Positions 1 to 6,632 of a DNA stretch of 8,348 nucleotides are shown one piece after another. Where the stretch lies: contig CAIYCP010000727.1 of assembly GCA_903924715.1 (NCBI GenBank), positions 1 through 8,348 of the forward strand, written 5' to 3'. A program made the translations under genes and the position numbers. The notes under the pieces are model-generated. The model did not search any database. It saw only the letters and a list, made by a program, of their open reading frames with translations, and was not told the DNA's origin. Source of the DNA: an uncultured beta proteobacterium (lineage in GTDB: Bacteria; Pseudomonadota; Gammaproteobacteria; Burkholderiales; Burkholderiaceae_B). Each line of letters opens with the position of its first letter. Positions within the stretch are counted from its first letter, which is position 1.

Positions 1-2813
1 AAAATGGCATTCTTTGCAGATAACCCCACGAGCACGACCAACCCGATCTGAAAATAAATATCATTGGGCATGCCACGTACCAACACGGCTAACAAGGCCC
101 CGAAAAAAGCAAACGGAACAGCAAGCAGCACTGCGAGCGGCAACGACCAACGCTCATACTGCGCCGCCAAGATCAAAAACACCATCAAGATACCAAAGAA
201 AAAAGCCACCGCAGAAGTGGTACCCGTGCGAATCTGCTGATATGCTTGACCAGCCCAGGCCAACTCATAGCCCGGTGGTAATGACGCATTCGCTACCTCT
301 TGCACCACCTGAATCGCCTCACCGGAACTCACGCCAGGGATTGCATTACCCAGCACCTTCGCTGCCAAAAAGCCGTTAAAACGTTCGAGCTGCTCGGGCC
401 CAACAATTTGAGTGACTTGAATCAACGCTGAAACTGGCACCATGCTGCCGTTATCCGCTCGCACATAGATCTGGCCTAGGTCGGTCGGTTGGGCACGATA
501 TTGAGCATCGGCTTGCAACTGAACGCGATAGGTACGGCCGCTTAAATTAAAGTCATTGACATACAAAGTGCCCATCGTTGCTTGCAGGCTCAGATAAACA
601 TCAGAGATCGGGATCCCTAAGGACAACGCCTTCGCTTCATCGACTTCGACATATAACTGCGGTGCAGTCGGTCTAAAAAAGGTATTGATGCCCGTAAGCT
701 TGGGTTGCTTTCTTAAGGCCTCGGTAAAACCACCGATCACTTCTGCCAGTTGCGCAGGCGAAGGCTGCACTTTAGACTGCACGTAAAACTCAAAACCACC
801 CGCCGAACCCAAGCCTCGAATCGGTGGCGGATTAAACACCAACGCCATCCCATCGGGCATACCCATGCCTAAGCCCGTGAATTTTTTGGCGAGTTGTTCA
901 GCGCTTTCTTTGCGTTGATCCCAATCTTTAAGAGGAATAAAAATGGTGCCGGCGTTTGTCTTTAAGCCACCTCCAATGATGTCATTGCCCGCGATTACAA
1001 ACACACGTGCCACGCTAGGCTCTTGAACAACTTTTTCTTGAAACGATTCGCCCGCTTTTTGCGTGCGCTGCAAACTCGCACCGTCGGGCAAGACCAACGC
1101 ACTGACCAAATAGCCTTGATCCTCAGGCGGAACGAAACCTCCGGGCACCATCCTGAACAACACAATCGAGGCCACAATCACAGCAGCAAAGACTGAGGCA
1201 CCCAAGATGCGATGATGTAATGTTTTATCGACGATTTTGGTGTAGTAGTCAGTCAACGCACCAAACGCGCGGTTAAACCATCTGAAGCCCTTCGCCTCAG
1301 TATGGGTTGGCTTAAGCAGCACGCCACATAAAGCCGGCGTGAGCGTCAAGGCCACCACGCCTGACAACACCACCGATAGCGCCACCGTGACAGCAAACTG
1401 TTGATACAACTTACCTGCGATTCCGCCTAAAAATGCGACTGGAATAAACACTGCGGACAGCACCAAGACAATTGCTACGACGGCCCCCGACACCTCTCGC
1501 ATCGCTTCTTCTGCAGCCTCTTTTGGTGCCAGGTGGCGCTCAGCCATCAAGCGCTCAACGTTTTCAAGTACAACGATCGCATCGTCGACCACAATACCAA
1601 TGGACAGCACCATTGCAAACAACGTCAAGGTATTGACCGAAAAACCAAAAACCCACAAACCCGCAAAGGTGCCAATCAACGACACCGGCACGGCAATCAA
1701 CGGGATCACTGTTGCGCGCCAGTTTTGCAAAAATACGTACACCACCAGAGCGACAAGCAACATCGCTTCAATGAGTGTTGAGACAACCTCTTTAATTGAA
1801 GCATCGACAAATTTTGTAGTGTCAAAGGGGATGACGTAGTCGATACCGGGCGGAAACTTCTTTTTGATATCCTCCATTGTTGTGCGTACACGATCAGCCA
1901 CATTCAAGGCGTTGGCGCCCGATTGCAGGAAGATCGCAACAATGGCCGTAGGTTTACCGACCAGGGTGGTGAACGCATCGTAATTCGCGGCATCCAGCTC
2001 GATACGCGCGACATCTTTTAACCGCAGCACCCCGCTTGGCCCACTCGAGCGGATCACAATATCGCCAAATTGCTCGGGGGTGACCAAGCGACCTTTTGCC
2101 GTGACCGTGTACACCAACTGCTGACCTTGTGGCGCAGGCTCTTGCCCAACTTTACCGGCAACGTTTTGTTTGTTTTGAGAAGACACCGCGTTGGCGATAT
2201 CGGTTGTCGTGACACCTAGTTGCGCCATACGATCGGGCTGCAACCAGATCCGCATCGAGTAGTCTTTGGCACCCAGAATTTGCGCATCACCCACGCCTGG
2301 CAAACGTTTGAGCTCGTCAAGAACATTAATCAAAGCATAGTTCGAGAGGTACAGCGACGAAAACTCATTAGTAGGAGCCGTGAGCGCAGTGACCAATAAA
2401 ATATCGTTTGAGCGTTTTTGTGCCGTGACGCCGTACTGGCGCACAATATCGGGCAAACGCGGCTCGGCAATCTTGACACGATTATTAATATTGACTGTCG
2501 CAATATCAATATTGGTACCCACCTCAAAGGTAGCTGTGATCGTCAGCGTGCCGTTGGATTGTGCCGCCGAATTGAAATACAGCAAATTCTCAACGCCCGA
2601 GAGCTGCTCTTCGATGGGGCCGGCTACCGTTCGCGTTAAGGTTTCAGTCGAGGCACCCGGATAATTTGCGGTAATGATGACGGTTGGTGGTGCGATCTCT
2701 GGGTACTGAGCGATTGGCAAACCACGCGCAGCCATCAAACCTGCGATCACAATGGTGATCGAAATCACCGATGAAAAAATCGGGCGTTTGATAAAAAAAC
2801 TGGATAAGCTCAT
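1..2813 (-). CDS. RND (HAE1 family, AcrB/MexB-like) efflux permease, C-terminus beyond window
   Basis: Inner-membrane proton-driven drug/solute exporter, the pump subunit of a tripartite efflux system. The frame opens with ATG at 2813 (MSLSSFFIKRPIFSSVI, the typical RND amino end) and stays open to the left edge, giving about 937 of the usual 1030-1060 residues. Family signs read from the translation are the early PEIAPPTVII and NYPGAST motifs, the TM4 proton-relay pair D410/D411 within GIVVDDAIVVLENVER, the porter-domain stretch NPPPIRGLGSAGGFEF, and TM10 ending in VGLSAKNAI with K934 (the AcrB D407/D408 and K940 equivalents). The start overlaps the adaptor stop as ATGA (2810-2813), so translation is probably coupled. 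Codon numbering keeps D410/D411 and K934 in one frame with the start, so no net frameshift is seen. The missing part is TM11-12 and the tail, about 100 residues. The transported substrate cannot be told from sequence. Confidence 0.96.
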   Translation of the reverse strand, partial: MSLSSFFIKRPIFSSVISITIVIAGLMAARGLPIAQYPEIAPPTVIITANYPGASTETLTRTVAGPIEEQLSGVENLLYFNSAAQSNGTLTITATFEVGTNIDIATVNINNRVKIAEPRLPDIVRQYGVTAQKRSNDILLVTALTAPTNEFSSLYLSNYALINVLDELKRLPGVGDAQILGAKDYSMRIWLQPDRMAQLGVTTTDIANAVSSQNKQNVAGKVGQEPAPQGQQLVYTVTAKGRLVTPEQFGDIVIRSSGPSGVLRLKDVARIELDAANYDAFTTLVGKPTAIVAIFLQSGANALNVADRVRTTMEDIKKKFPPGIDYVIPFDTTKFVDASIKEVVSTLIEAMLLVALVVYVFLQNWRATVIPLIAVPVSLIGTFAGLWVFGFSVNTLTLFAMVLSIGIVVDDAIVVLENVERLMAERHLAPKEAAEEAMREVSGAVVAIVLVLSAVFIPVAFLGGIAGKLYQQFAVTVALSVVLSGVVALTLTPALCGVLLKPTHTEAKGFRWFNRAFGALTDYYTKIVDKTLHHRILGASVFAAVIVASIVLFRMVPGGFVPPEDQGYLVSALVLPDGASLQRTQKAGESFQEKVVQEPSVARVFVIAGNDIIGGGLKTNAGTIFIPLKDWDQRKESAEQLAKKFTGLGMGMPDGMALVFNPPPIRGLGSAGGFEFYVQSKVQPSPAQLAEVIGGFTEALRKQPKLTGINTFFRPTAPQLYVEVDEAKALSLGIPISDVYLSLQATMGTLYVNDFNLSGRTYRVQLQADAQYRAQPTDLGQIYVRADNGSMVPVSALIQVTQIVGPEQLERFNGFLAAKVLGNAIPGVSSGEAIQVVQEVANASLPPGYELAWAGQAYQQIRTGTTSAVAFFFGILMVFLILAAQYERWSLPLAVLLAVPFAFFGALLAVLVRGMPNDIYFQIGLVVLVGLSAKNAI

Positions 2814-3994
2814 TTGCCGTCTCTGGCATTGGCCGCAGTGGTTGTCGTATCAAGCGGGATCACAGTTGGTGCGACAACGGCACCTGGCCGAATCTTAATA
2901 ATCTGATTGACCACCACACGGTCACCCGGCTTTAAGCCAGACCGCACAATCCAATTTTTACCCAGCCACGTCCCCATTTGCAGAGGTGTTGGCACAACCT
3001 TGTTGTCGGCGCCAACTGTCCAAACCATAAAACCACGTTCGTTTTGAATGACCGCGGCCTGCGGCACGAGGTAGACGTTTTCTTGTTGGCCTGTCGTCAA
3101 ACGTATTTTTAAAAACTGCCCTGGCAAAATCTGATTTGTAGGGTTTAAAAACTCAGCCCGCATTTGTTGGGTGCCCAACTTGGGGTCGATAAACATCGAC
3201 AAGAAATTTAATTTGCCAGGCTGGTCGTACACTTTGCCATCAGGCAGAAGCAACTCGACCTCAGTCTTTTGTGCTGGATCAAGGCGCCCACCTGGCAGTT
3301 GCGAAGTGTCGCTTGCCGAGAGCCCAAAGCGCACCCAGATCGGATTGATTTGATAGATTGAGGTCAACAGACTACCGTCAATCGCCGTGGTGATCAAATT
3401 GCCCTCAGAACGTTGTGCTCGACCCGAGATGCCCGAGACAGGAGCGACCACCGTGGCCCAGGCTAAATTGAGTTGCGCGGTTTTTAAATTAGCCTGAGCC
3501 ACCTCGTTGGCAGAGGTGGCATCGTCAAACTCTTTGCGGCTAACCGCCTGCTGACTGAACAACCCTTTTAGACGCGCCGCCTCACGCGCAGTTTGCTTTG
3601 CGCGCGCTTGAGACTCGTCTAGCGCATTTTTAAAAGGCTCGGGATCGATCTGAAACAAGGGCTGACCCGCCGCAACAGGGCTGCCTTCCTCATACAGACG
3701 CTTGACCAAAATACCGCCAACGCGCGCCCGTACTTCAGTTTCTTTTGCGCCCTCGGCCTGCGCGGTAATTTCAAGAATATTGGGCAAGGTCGTGGAGGCG
3801 GCCTCGATCACCGAGACAGGCAAGGCCGGCGGCGCACTGCCAGAGCCTTGCGCAAAGCCAGTGGCACTCAACATGAATGCCAAGCCCCCGATCGCGCACA
3901 CGTGCTTGACAGTATTTAAGGAAATTTTTCTAACTGGCAACGAACCGAAACTGACCTCTGGCTGATATCCCACCTTACTGACTGCTTGGCTCAT
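2810..3994 (-). CDS. RND efflux periplasmic adaptor (membrane fusion protein, AcrA/MexA family)
   Basis: Periplasmic adaptor of 394 residues that links the RND pump to an outer-membrane channel. After a roughly 30-residue N-region comes a hydrophobic segment (about 31-48, HVCAIGGLAFMLSATGFA) with a likely signal-peptidase I site near GFA|QG. There is no lipobox cysteine, so it looks unlike lipidated AcrA. Next are the lipoyl half-motif (VGGILVKRLYEEGSPVAAGQ), a short alpha-hairpin, the second lipoyl half (ATVVAPVSGISGRA), then beta-barrel and membrane-proximal domains. In the hairpin, R141-L145-S152 reproduces the R-x3-L-x6-S spacing used by adaptors to contact TolC-type channels. The ATG at 3994 is preceded by AGGAAAG (3999-4005) at good spacing. 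The stop overlaps the permease start by 4 nt. An in-frame TTG (L19, 3940) would give a shorter signal peptide but lacks a ribosome binding site. Confidence 0.95.
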   Translation of the reverse strand: MSQAVSKVGYQPEVSFGSLPVRKISLNTVKHVCAIGGLAFMLSATGFAQGSGSAPPALPVSVIEAASTTLPNILEITAQAEGAKETEVRARVGGILVKRLYEEGSPVAAGQPLFQIDPEPFKNALDESQARAKQTAREAARLKGLFSQQAVSRKEFDDATSANEVAQANLKTAQLNLAWATVVAPVSGISGRAQRSEGNLITTAIDGSLLTSIYQINPIWVRFGLSASDTSQLPGGRLDPAQKTEVELLLPDGKVYDQPGKLNFLSMFIDPKLGTQQMRAEFLNPTNQILPGQFLKIRLTTGQQENVYLVPQAAVIQNERGFMVWTVGADNKVVPTPLQMGTWLGKNWIVRSGLKPGDRVVVNQIIKIRPGAVVAPTVIPLDTTTTAANARDGK

Positions 3995-3996
3995 TG

Positions 3997-4060
3997 CGCT
4001 TTCCTGAACTTGAATAGTTGATTATTTTATAGGGTAAACCCACAATTATTCAGGAAAACA
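3997..4060 (-). promoter_or_regulatory. Possible RBS-masking stem upstream of the efflux adaptor
   Basis: On the minus strand, TTTCCTGAA (4057-4049) is a perfect reverse complement of TTCAGGAAA (4008-4000), which contains the adaptor's Shine-Dalgarno sequence. In RNA the helix can be extended to 13 pairs (4048-4060 with 4009-3997, ten Watson-Crick plus three G-U), ending 2 nt before the AUG, with a 38-nt loop. A transcript reading through from the upstream dehydrogenase would carry both arms and could hide the ribosome binding site. A transcript starting inside the loop would lack the upstream arm. The pairing is seen directly; the regulatory role is inference. The same repeat could instead be a paired protein-binding site flanking the promoter. 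Confidence 0.4.
4024..4031 (-). promoter_or_regulatory. Candidate -10 element for the efflux operon
   Basis: TATAAAAT on the minus strand is the best sigma70-type -10 look-alike in the 83-nt gap before the adaptor gene. It would start transcription near 4018, leaving a leader of about 24 nt that keeps the Shine-Dalgarno sequence. No good -35 hexamer sits at 16-18 bp (CCTGAA at 17), so the promoter may be weak or activator-dependent. A GGGT-TT-ACCC mini-palindrome lies just upstream (4031-4040 region). No efflux regulator gene is seen beside it. Confidence 0.25.
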
Positions 4061-4077
4061 GCTTTTGACCCCCTACA

Positions 4078-5166
4078 TCACGGTTTTAATTGACGACAAA
4101 TCTCGGCAGTTACCTCAGAACACGAGGACAAACCACCCAAATCACGAGGAATAGCCTTGCCACCCGCCAGAGTCGCTTCAACCGCGCGCTCAATGCGCTC
4201 TGCCGCGCTGATCAGGCTTGCATCCTGGTGGCGATCACCCAACCAACGCAGCATGAAAGAGCCAGACAAAATCGTTGCCAAGGGGCTCGCGATATTCTGA
4301 CCGGCGATATCAGGCGCTGACCCGTGCGCCCCTTGAAACAAGCCGTGATGGTCTCCGAGTTCGCCAGAAGGCGCGATGCCCATCCCACCCACCGTGGCGG
4401 CACCTAAATCAGAAATAATGTCACCAAACATATTCTCAGCCACGATCACGTCATAAAATTCGGGGCGTTTGACCAAATGCACGGTGATCGCATCGACGTA
4501 GGCATAGTCAATGGCCACGTCGGGATACTCTAAGGCCACCTCATCACACACCGCTCTAAAGAACGCATAACTACGCAAAATATTTGCTTTATCGCAGACC
4601 GTCATCCGACGCACACCATCCGAAGGTGCCCCGTGACGTTTGCGCGATAGCTCAAAGGCAAACTTGGCAATTCGCGACACGCCCTTTCGGGTCAGCACCA
4701 AGGTGTCGGTTGCAACTTCACCGCGTAGCAAGACCCCTGCGCCACGGCTGGCATACAAGCCTTCAGTATTTTCGCGCACGATGATGTAATCAATATCACC
4801 AGACTTACGGTTTTTGAGTGGCGAAAAATCGCCCTGATACAGACGGATCGGACGCACATTGGCATACAAATCCAGCTTGAAGCGCAACTGTAAGTGCAGG
4901 TCATTACCCACTTCGGTGCCATCGGGATAGGTCACGCTTGGCAAACCCGCGGCACCATGCAAAATCGCGTGAGACGTATTGCAGGCATCAAAGGTTTCTT
5001 GAGGCAGCACCTGGCCGGTTTTGACGTAATGCGCCGCCCCGCCGGGAAACTGATTGAAAGACAATACATTCGACCCAAGGGCTTCTTTGAGTACGGTCAC
5101 GGTGGCGCTGCAGACCTCGGGGCCGATCCCGTCGCCCTCAATCGTTGCAATGTCATACTTTGCCAT
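4078..5166 (-). CDS. Isocitrate/isopropylmalate-family NAD-dependent dehydrogenase
   Basis: Cytoplasmic beta-decarboxylating dehydrogenase of 362 residues, a normal length for LeuB-like enzymes, which oxidise and decarboxylate a 2-hydroxy (malate-type) acid. Visible motifs, in order: EGDGIGPEV (10-18); substrate-binding arginines R95 and R105 in LRFKLDLYANVRP; R131 in VRENTEGLY with Y138; catalytic K193 in CDKANIL; metal-binding D225 (YVDA), D249 and D253 in NMFGDIISDLGA; and the nucleotide loop HGSAPDIAG (281-289) with D286, which points to NAD rather than NADP. VRENTEG resembles isocitrate, homoisocitrate and tartrate/malate dehydrogenases more than classical LeuB, and there is no leuCD next door, so this is probably a paralogue rather than the leucine-pathway enzyme. 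The exact substrate is not determinable here. ATG 5166 has AGGAGA (5172-5177) 5 nt upstream. The next gene on the strand, the efflux adaptor, starts 83 nt downstream. Confidence 0.93.
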   Translation of the reverse strand: MAKYDIATIEGDGIGPEVCSATVTVLKEALGSNVLSFNQFPGGAAHYVKTGQVLPQETFDACNTSHAILHGAAGLPSVTYPDGTEVGNDLHLQLRFKLDLYANVRPIRLYQGDFSPLKNRKSGDIDYIIVRENTEGLYASRGAGVLLRGEVATDTLVLTRKGVSRIAKFAFELSRKRHGAPSDGVRRMTVCDKANILRSYAFFRAVCDEVALEYPDVAIDYAYVDAITVHLVKRPEFYDVIVAENMFGDIISDLGAATVGGMGIAPSGELGDHHGLFQGAHGSAPDIAGQNIASPLATILSGSFMLRWLGDRHQDASLISAAERIERAVEATLAGGKAIPRDLGGLSSCSEVTAEICRQLKP

Positions 5167-5191
5167 GTTTTTCTCCTAAAACCAGTGTCAA

Positions 5192-5208
5192 TGCACCAAA
5201 ATGGTTAG
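5192..5208 (+). promoter_or_regulatory. NtrC-box-like site 1
   Basis: TGCACCAAAATGGTTAG matches the first 14 positions of the enteric NtrC (NRI) operator pattern TGCAC(C/T)-A-rich-TGGTGCA and departs only in the last three. It lies about 200 bp upstream of an ammonium transporter gene, a classic nitrogen-regulated target. It shares the 9-mer GCACCAAAA with a second site 61 bp away. The match is seen in sequence; binding by NtrC is inferred, and no ntrBC genes are in the window. Confidence 0.4.
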
Positions 5209-5214
5209 CCTATT

Positions 5215-5243
5215 CTTTTACAAGTATTTGTTTTTTAAAACAA
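5215..5243 (-). promoter_or_regulatory. Candidate sigma70 promoter for the dehydrogenase
   Basis: On the minus strand TTGTTT (5243-5238) and TAAAAG (5220-5215) are separated by 17 bp, each agreeing with consensus at about four of six positions. Transcription would begin near 5208 and give a leader of about 40 nt before the ATG at 5166. The -35 lies inside the palindrome 5226-5245, and the start point would abut NtrC-like site 1. This is a pattern match only. Confidence 0.28.
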
Positions 5244-5245
5244 AT
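5226..5245. repeat. Palindrome with 9-bp arms in the divergent control region
   Basis: ATTTGTTTT and AAAACAAAT form perfect inverted arms around a central TT. The element sits between the two NtrC-like sites in the dehydrogenase/amt intergenic region and overlaps the candidate -35 of the dehydrogenase. The symmetry suggests an operator for a dimeric regulator. It is not a terminator, since no gene ends here. AT-richness raises the odds of a chance match. Confidence 0.4.
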
Positions 5246-5252
5246 TTATTCA

Positions 5253-5269
5253 CGCACCAAAACTGCGCT
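5253..5269 (+). promoter_or_regulatory. NtrC-box-like site 2 (weaker)
   Basis: CGCACCAAAACTGCGCT agrees with the NtrC operator pattern at 12 of 17 positions, with a perfect left half core (GCACCAAAA) and a degenerate right half. Its centre is 61 bp from site 1, close to six helical turns, so both would face the same side of the DNA. It lies about 140 bp upstream of the amt start, a usual enhancer distance. Confidence 0.3.
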
Positions 5270-5295
5270 CAGTCACGTTAAGATACGCACTCAAT

Positions 5296-5343
5296 TTTCG
5301 CTCTGCTAAATATATTTTGCTGGGTTTTATCCGCAAAGCGAAA
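5296..5343 (+). other. Possible structured leader upstream of amt
   Basis: Two inverted repeats lie 66-113 nt before the amt start. TTTCGCT (5296-5302) pairs perfectly with AGCGAAA (5337-5343). Inside it, TTTGC (5316-5320) pairs with GCAAA (5333-5337), extended by GG/CC after a one-base bulge around a 7-nt loop. The outer and inner stems share base 5337, so they cannot both be complete. The AT-rich TAAATATATT (5307-5316), a -10 look-alike, lies between the arms. Whether this is RNA structure or a DNA operator is unknown. Confidence 0.22.
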
Positions 5344-5398
5344 CGTACACAGTATCACCCGATTATTCATCAGCTGCTGTAGTTGATTTGCATACCGA

Positions 5399-5403
5399 CG
5401 GAG
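5399..5403 (+). promoter_or_regulatory. RBS that fixes the amt start at GTG 5409
   Basis: CGGAG lies 5 nt before GTG 5409. The earlier in-frame TTG at 5388 has no purine-rich sequence upstream and would place CGGAG inside the gene. The protein from GTG begins MENIKTGIDALFILLGA, the usual beginning for this transporter type. Confidence 0.6.
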
Positions 5404-5408
5404 CCAAC

Positions 5409-6617
5409 GTGGAAAATATTAAAACAGGTATCGATGCGCTATTCATCCTCTTGGGCGCAATCATGATTTTGGCAATGCACGCTGGTTTTGCATTTCTAGA
5501 GCTGGGCACGGTTCGCGAAAAAAATCAGGTCAATGCACTGGTCAAGATTTTGGTCGATTTTTCTGTTTCAACTATTGCCTACTTTTTTATCGGCTATTCA
5601 ATCGCCTACGGCAGCAACTTTTTCATGGGTGCCGAAGCGCTGGCCGCCAAAAGCGGGTTCGAGCTTGTTAAGTTTTTCTTCTTGCTCACCTTTGCCGCGG
5701 CCATCCCAGCGATTGTGTCAGGCGGTATCGCCGAACGCGCAAAATTCAATCCTCAACTATTAGCCACCTTTTTGTTGGTGGGTTTTGTCTACCCATTTTT
5801 TGAGGGCATTGCCTGGAACCCCGAGCATCCGTTTGGCTTTCAGGCCTGGGTTAAAGGTTTTAGCGGTGAAGAGTTTCACGACTTCGCTGGCTCGGTCGTT
5901 GTGCATGCCGTTGGTGGCTGGATTGCACTGCCTGCCATCATCTTGCTTGGTGCCCGACAGGGACGCTATCGCAAAGATGGCCGTATGGCTGCCCACCCGC
6001 CTTCAAACGTGCCTTTCCTAGCCTTAGGGGCGTGGATTCTGACGGTTGGTTGGTTTGGCTTTAACGTGATGAGCGCGCAAACCATCGACAAGATTAGCGG
6101 CCTCGTCGCTATGAACTCACTCATGGCCATGGCCGGCGGCACCTTGGCCGGCTGGTTCTTCGGTAAAAATGATGCGGGATTCAGTTATAACGGCCCCTTG
6201 GCAGGCCTGGTTGCAGTATGTGCCGGCTCTGACTTAATGCACCCCCTAGGCGCTTTATTCGTGGGCCTCATCGCGGGCGCACTGTTTGTTTTTGTCTTCA
6301 CGTTCGAGCAGAACCGCTGGAAGATCGACGACGTCTTGGGCGTTTGGCCGTTGCACGGCTTATGTGGCGTCTGGGGTGGGATTGCAGCCGGTATCTTTGG
6401 TCAAAAAGCCTTAGGCGGGCTCGGAGGGGTGAGCTTATCGGCCCAACTGATTGGCACAGGCTTGGGCGTTGCGATTGCACTCACAGGCGGCGTCATTGTC
6501 TATGGCTTACTCAAGATGACGATTGGCTTGCGCATGGACCCTGAAGACGAACACGCCGGCGCCGATCTCAGTATCCATCATGTGTCGGCAACGCCTGAGT
6601 CTGAAAGTTCTTGGTGA
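5409..6617 (+). CDS. amt: Ammonium transporter, Amt/MEP/Rh family
   Basis: Inner-membrane trimeric ammonium channel/transporter, 402 residues from the GTG start, with about 11 membrane segments and no cleaved signal peptide. Functional residues known from E. coli AmtB are all recognisable: Phe gate F95 (LLTFAAAIP) and F218 (GWFGFN), recruitment-site W136 (GIAWNPE) and S222, structural D158 (HDFAGS), and the pore twin histidines H166 (VVVHAVGG) and H316 (PLHGLCG). GGIAERAKF (about 105-113) is also typical. The tail (LRMDPEDEHAGADLS) keeps the C-terminal region through which PII proteins (GlnK) block the channel, but no glnK gene adjoins it. The last ~15 residues are acidic and serine-rich. The upstream region carries NtrC-like boxes, in keeping with induction under nitrogen limitation. 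It ends 15 bp from the convergent MmgE/PrpD gene. Confidence 0.96.
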   Translation: MENIKTGIDALFILLGAIMILAMHAGFAFLELGTVREKNQVNALVKILVDFSVSTIAYFFIGYSIAYGSNFFMGAEALAAKSGFELVKFFFLLTFAAAIPAIVSGGIAERAKFNPQLLATFLLVGFVYPFFEGIAWNPEHPFGFQAWVKGFSGEEFHDFAGSVVVHAVGGWIALPAIILLGARQGRYRKDGRMAAHPPSNVPFLALGAWILTVGWFGFNVMSAQTIDKISGLVAMNSLMAMAGGTLAGWFFGKNDAGFSYNGPLAGLVAVCAGSDLMHPLGALFVGLIAGALFVFVFTFEQNRWKIDDVLGVWPLHGLCGVWGGIAAGIFGQKALGGLGGVSLSAQLIGTGLGVAIALTGGVIVYGLLKMTIGLRMDPEDEHAGADLSIHHVSATPESESSW

Positions 6618-6632
6618 TGTGTTTTGCGTGCC

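Noticed and set aside
14..379. 121-codon open frame on the plus strand
   Set aside because: It lies wholly antisense to the RND permease frame, has a low-complexity arginine/proline-rich product and no RBS; it is a shadow.
4031..4040. GGGTTTACCC as an intrinsic terminator of the dehydrogenase gene
   Set aside because: The stem is only four pairs with a 2-nt spacer and is followed by an A-rich, not T-rich, stretch.
5186..5191. Perfect TTGACA on the minus strand ahead of the dehydrogenase
   Set aside because: A -10 at 16-18 bp would fall at the start codon of the gene and no TATAAT-like sequence is there.
5306..5321. Possible sigma54 promoter for amt (TTGCT as a -12 element)
   Set aside because: The -12 half is perfect, but the -24 position reads TA where the nearly invariant GG is required.
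5377..5392. Second possible sigma54 promoter for amt (TTGCA at 5388-5392)
   Set aside because: The -24 position has TG instead of GG, and the implied transcript start (about 5402) would fall within the RBS just before the GTG start.
5388..5408. TTG at 5388 as the amt start
   Set aside because: No RBS precedes it, while GTG 5409 has CGGAG at 5-nt spacing and gives the normal family N-terminus.
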